Of a DNA stretch of 64,000 bases, positions 61,651 through 64,000 are shown in pieces. The position numbers and the translations under genes are program-made. This DNA is from Pholis gunnellus (Eukaryota > Chordata > Actinopteri > Perciformes > Pholidae). Numbering within the stretch: position 1 is the stretch's first letter; each line of letters begins with the position of its first letter. A model generated the notes under the pieces. It was not told where the DNA came from. It worked only from the letters and a program-made list of their open reading frames with translations, and searched no databases. The stretch is taken from assembly GCA_910591455.2 (NCBI GenBank), contig OU342820.1, positions 930,001-994,000 on the forward strand. The letters are read 5' to 3'.

Positions 61651-62244
61651 TTAATCAATATTGACATCTCGCTTTATATGTGTAGCCCCTCCTACTTCCT
61701 GGCTGCCAATTTGTTTGGTCCACCATAAATAGGTCATACCATGAGCTGCTCTTTCCCTCTCTCTGACTCCCAGGCTTCGGTAGGTGTGGACTTTGGCTTC
61801 TTAAGTTGAGGCGTATTTGCTGTGGGTTTCACCCTTTGTCTTGTTTTGCTCTAGGTCCAGCTCCAAAGAGATTCCCACCTCCCCGTCAAGCTTTCCAGAT
61901 GGGTGTTGTGCAGTGAGCAGGCAGGAGACGTTGACTGCCACTGCTGTTTTGTTTAATTTATCAATTTAGTTGTATTCATGGTTTTGTTTTGCTTGCTTTT
62001 GTTTTAAATGTTTTTATCTCTTTTATTATAAACTGGTTCACCAAGTATATTCGATATATACCTTTTATTGTTTTTAACATATCAAATTGTTGAAATAAAT
62101 CTCTTACTCTTGGGGTAATCCTTGGTCTCAATAAATCATTCACCGCCACATGTACCCTTAAAGATAATCTGTGGGCTTTTTAGTGGTTTGAGCCGGTGTT
62201 AAAGGTGCAGTGCACTGTAAATTCGAAACCCAATCCGGGCCTTG

Positions 62245-62600
62245 CTGTGGCCCGTGGTCACATTCGGTGAAGGAACAGTGGTCTCCTGGCTGAAAGATTG
62301 CCGTTTGTTGGACCCATACATCTCCCCCCTCCCGCCTGCTCGACATTGTGAGCTTTTGCGGTCTTTATACTTTTTCGTTCATAGTTACCTGGTTAACATC
62401 CAAAAGATTTCGTGGGATAACTACGTATTACGGCGCATTATTTTTCGTAGCTTTAGCTCAAGCGACAAAATGTTGATGTTTACTTTAAGTGTTGCAGTGG
62501 ACACGAACAGCGGTTTCCTGGAGGAAAGTTCTGTTTGTTTGACCCATCCACCATTCCTCCTGCTCACCTCACATGGACTAACTTGCTCTTTATACTGTGT
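62245..62600 (+). repeat. Dispersed repeat C, right-part copies
   Basis: ctcctggctgaaagattgcc, gtttgttggacccatacatc and, again at 62510-62570, ggaggaaagttctgtttgtt with gacccatccaccattcc. The motif therefore recurs twice. The 180-codon ORF over it is repeat-derived. Confidence 0.6.
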
Positions 62601-62849
62601 CAGTTGCTCTGACCGTTTAATAATAACGCTGGTGGATTTTACATTGGAGTTAGTTGAAAGTCCAGTTCCTCTGTATGAGATAGCGAGGGTCCCTGACCAA
62701 CTGTCAGTATTTGGCGAGTGGGGAGTTGGACCGGCTTGTGTAGCTAAAAGGATGGTGTCATTATCAACACCGAGGGAAATGTAGTTTGTTAATGGGGGGC
62801 TTGCTTATAACTGCTGCTGTGGCTAAAGCCATGATGGGCTTTTCATCAA

Positions 62850-64000
62850 GGACAGATTATGACCGAGACGGTCTCTCATAGCTAGATCTGTCTCCACAGC
62901 GCTCAAAAGGTCTCGCTGCACCCATTATCATTCTGGTATTGGGGGTAAAATAACACTCTGGCTTCTTTGTATTTCTTTAAACCAATCCCAATTGTCTTGG
63001 CCACTAAGAATAGGTTGCAACGACGGTGCCCTTGCAAAATAGATCACGCAGATAGCAGCAGGGAAGGATATGCTGCTTAAGATACTTGGCAAATGGCAGA
63101 CTTATACCCACAGTCTACATCCGGTGAATCAGACTATGACATTGATGACTGTGATTAATCACTTAAGCCATCCTGACTGATCCACTCCAGTGTTTACAGA
63201 AGAACAGATAAGGTGCCGGATGAGGCCTCTAGTGCTAATTACATCAGTCAAGTGACATGTCACTGCAGTAACACTGGCTGAATATCAATAAAACTATCTA
63301 CACACTGAAGTGAAGCGAGCAGCTCTTCTCCCACTTAACACTTTCTCGCTGCGCTAATCAGCGAACACAAGCAGCTGTTTGTCCTTCATCTCTTTCAGCT
63401 GACTCCGCTGCAGAGTCAAAACTGCTGCCCAGATGTGATGCACTGTCTGCTCAATAAATATCTGGGCTTTGCATTAAAAGTCAGTGAAAGCAGCTGCAGC
63501 GGGGACAACAGAACTCATTATCTTCCCAAAAATGTGAGACTCTCACGTTGCAGCATTTTACAATGTGTTGGAAATAAATCTTTCATCGCTACCACGACTG
63601 GAGTTTGCTCTGTTTAGCTGTGGCTTGTAGCGTTCTTCTTTAGTTGTCTGTTATTTTCTACTTAGCATGTGGAGGTTGAATAGATGTTTGGAGAGGTTCT
63701 AACAACAGACTCTACTAAATTGAATTATAGAAAATGTTGGATAGAGTTTTTTTAGAGTTCAAATGTGTTGACACACAGATTCAAAGCAGTTGTCAGTCTC
63801 TGACCTCTCGTAAATTGGGAGCCCTGTCTGTGTTGTGTCGAGCACACAATTTACGCACTCTGCTTGACTTAACATTGTTGTGCTGAGCAACATGAATTTG
63901 ACAACTGGTGTCCATGTACGCAAATCAAGTATTTTTTTAAAGTGCCTGCCCTTTTCCAAACTGGTTCCAATGACGACGCCTCAGGTGATTCTATGTAACA
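62850..64000. other. Right-edge sequence, no gene seen
   Basis: Only short ORFs. No homeobox or other conserved exon is visible up to the end of the window. Confidence 0.5.

Noticed and set aside
62242..62784. 180-codon plus-strand ORF, the longest in the right half
   Set aside because: It lies over diverged copies of dispersed repeat C, with the same phrases appearing twice inside it. No domain was recognised.
53000..64000. hoxb13a or another hox gene expected by synteny
   Set aside because: I looked for the WFQNRR-coding motif and Hox13-type homeodomain on the plus strand and saw none. It is probably beyond the window.

Overview
This window is vertebrate nuclear DNA, almost certainly from a ray-finned (teleost, percomorph-like) fish. 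It has intron-split genes with GT/AG splice sites, very sparse coding content, many (CA)n/(GT)n microsatellites, and dispersed repeats of the kind abundant in teleost genomes. There is no bacterial-style gene packing, no ribosome binding sites and no CRISPR array. Three genes can be reconstructed exon by exon, all on the minus strand; most of the rest is introns, intergenic DNA and degraded mobile elements.

Layout, left to right. Positions 0.75-10.7 kb hold ube2z, a ubiquitin-conjugating enzyme E2 Z gene with 7 coding exons and 402 predicted residues. Positions 10.7-13.6 kb are intergenic and carry a broken LINE. Positions 13.6-20.1 kb hold atp5mc1, the c subunit of mitochondrial ATP synthase (4 coding exons, 137 residues, plus a 5' non-coding exon and a CCAAT-rich promoter region). 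Positions 20.5-47.1 kb are a gene-poor stretch of about 26 kb with microsatellites, MITE-like elements, LINE fragments and dispersed repeats. Positions 47.16-52.73 kb hold an even-skipped-class homeobox gene (eve1/Evx family; 3 exons, homeodomain split by a 3.8 kb intron). Positions 53-64 kb have no recognisable gene but contain a dead PIF/Harbinger transposase, a dead LINE reverse transcriptase and several repeats.

The order atp5mc1 then ube2z, in tandem on one strand, matches what I know of the human chromosome 17 segment flanking the 5' end of HOXB (HOXB13-TTLL6-CALCOCO2-ATP5MC1-UBE2Z). An Evx-class gene on the Hox-facing side is what is known of teleost HoxBa clusters, where eve1 is retained although mammals have no EVX at HOXB. 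I therefore infer that the window is the 5' flank of a teleost hoxba cluster and that hoxb13a, if present, lies beyond 64 kb on the plus strand. No hox gene and no TTLL6 or CALCOCO2 exon was seen inside the window.

The three genes are not a functional pathway: they are a ubiquitin enzyme, an ATP synthase subunit and a developmental transcription factor held together by old linkage. The most interesting signals are a (GT)31 tract that replaces the polypyrimidine tract of a ube2z splice acceptor, direct repeats bracketing the central eve1 exon, a LINE tail in an eve1 intron with unusually long (about 42 bp) flanking duplications, and a G-quadruplex motif in the atp5mc1 3' UTR. I found no convincing new biological system. 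Exon boundaries come from reading splice signals and checking frame continuity by hand, not from transcript data.
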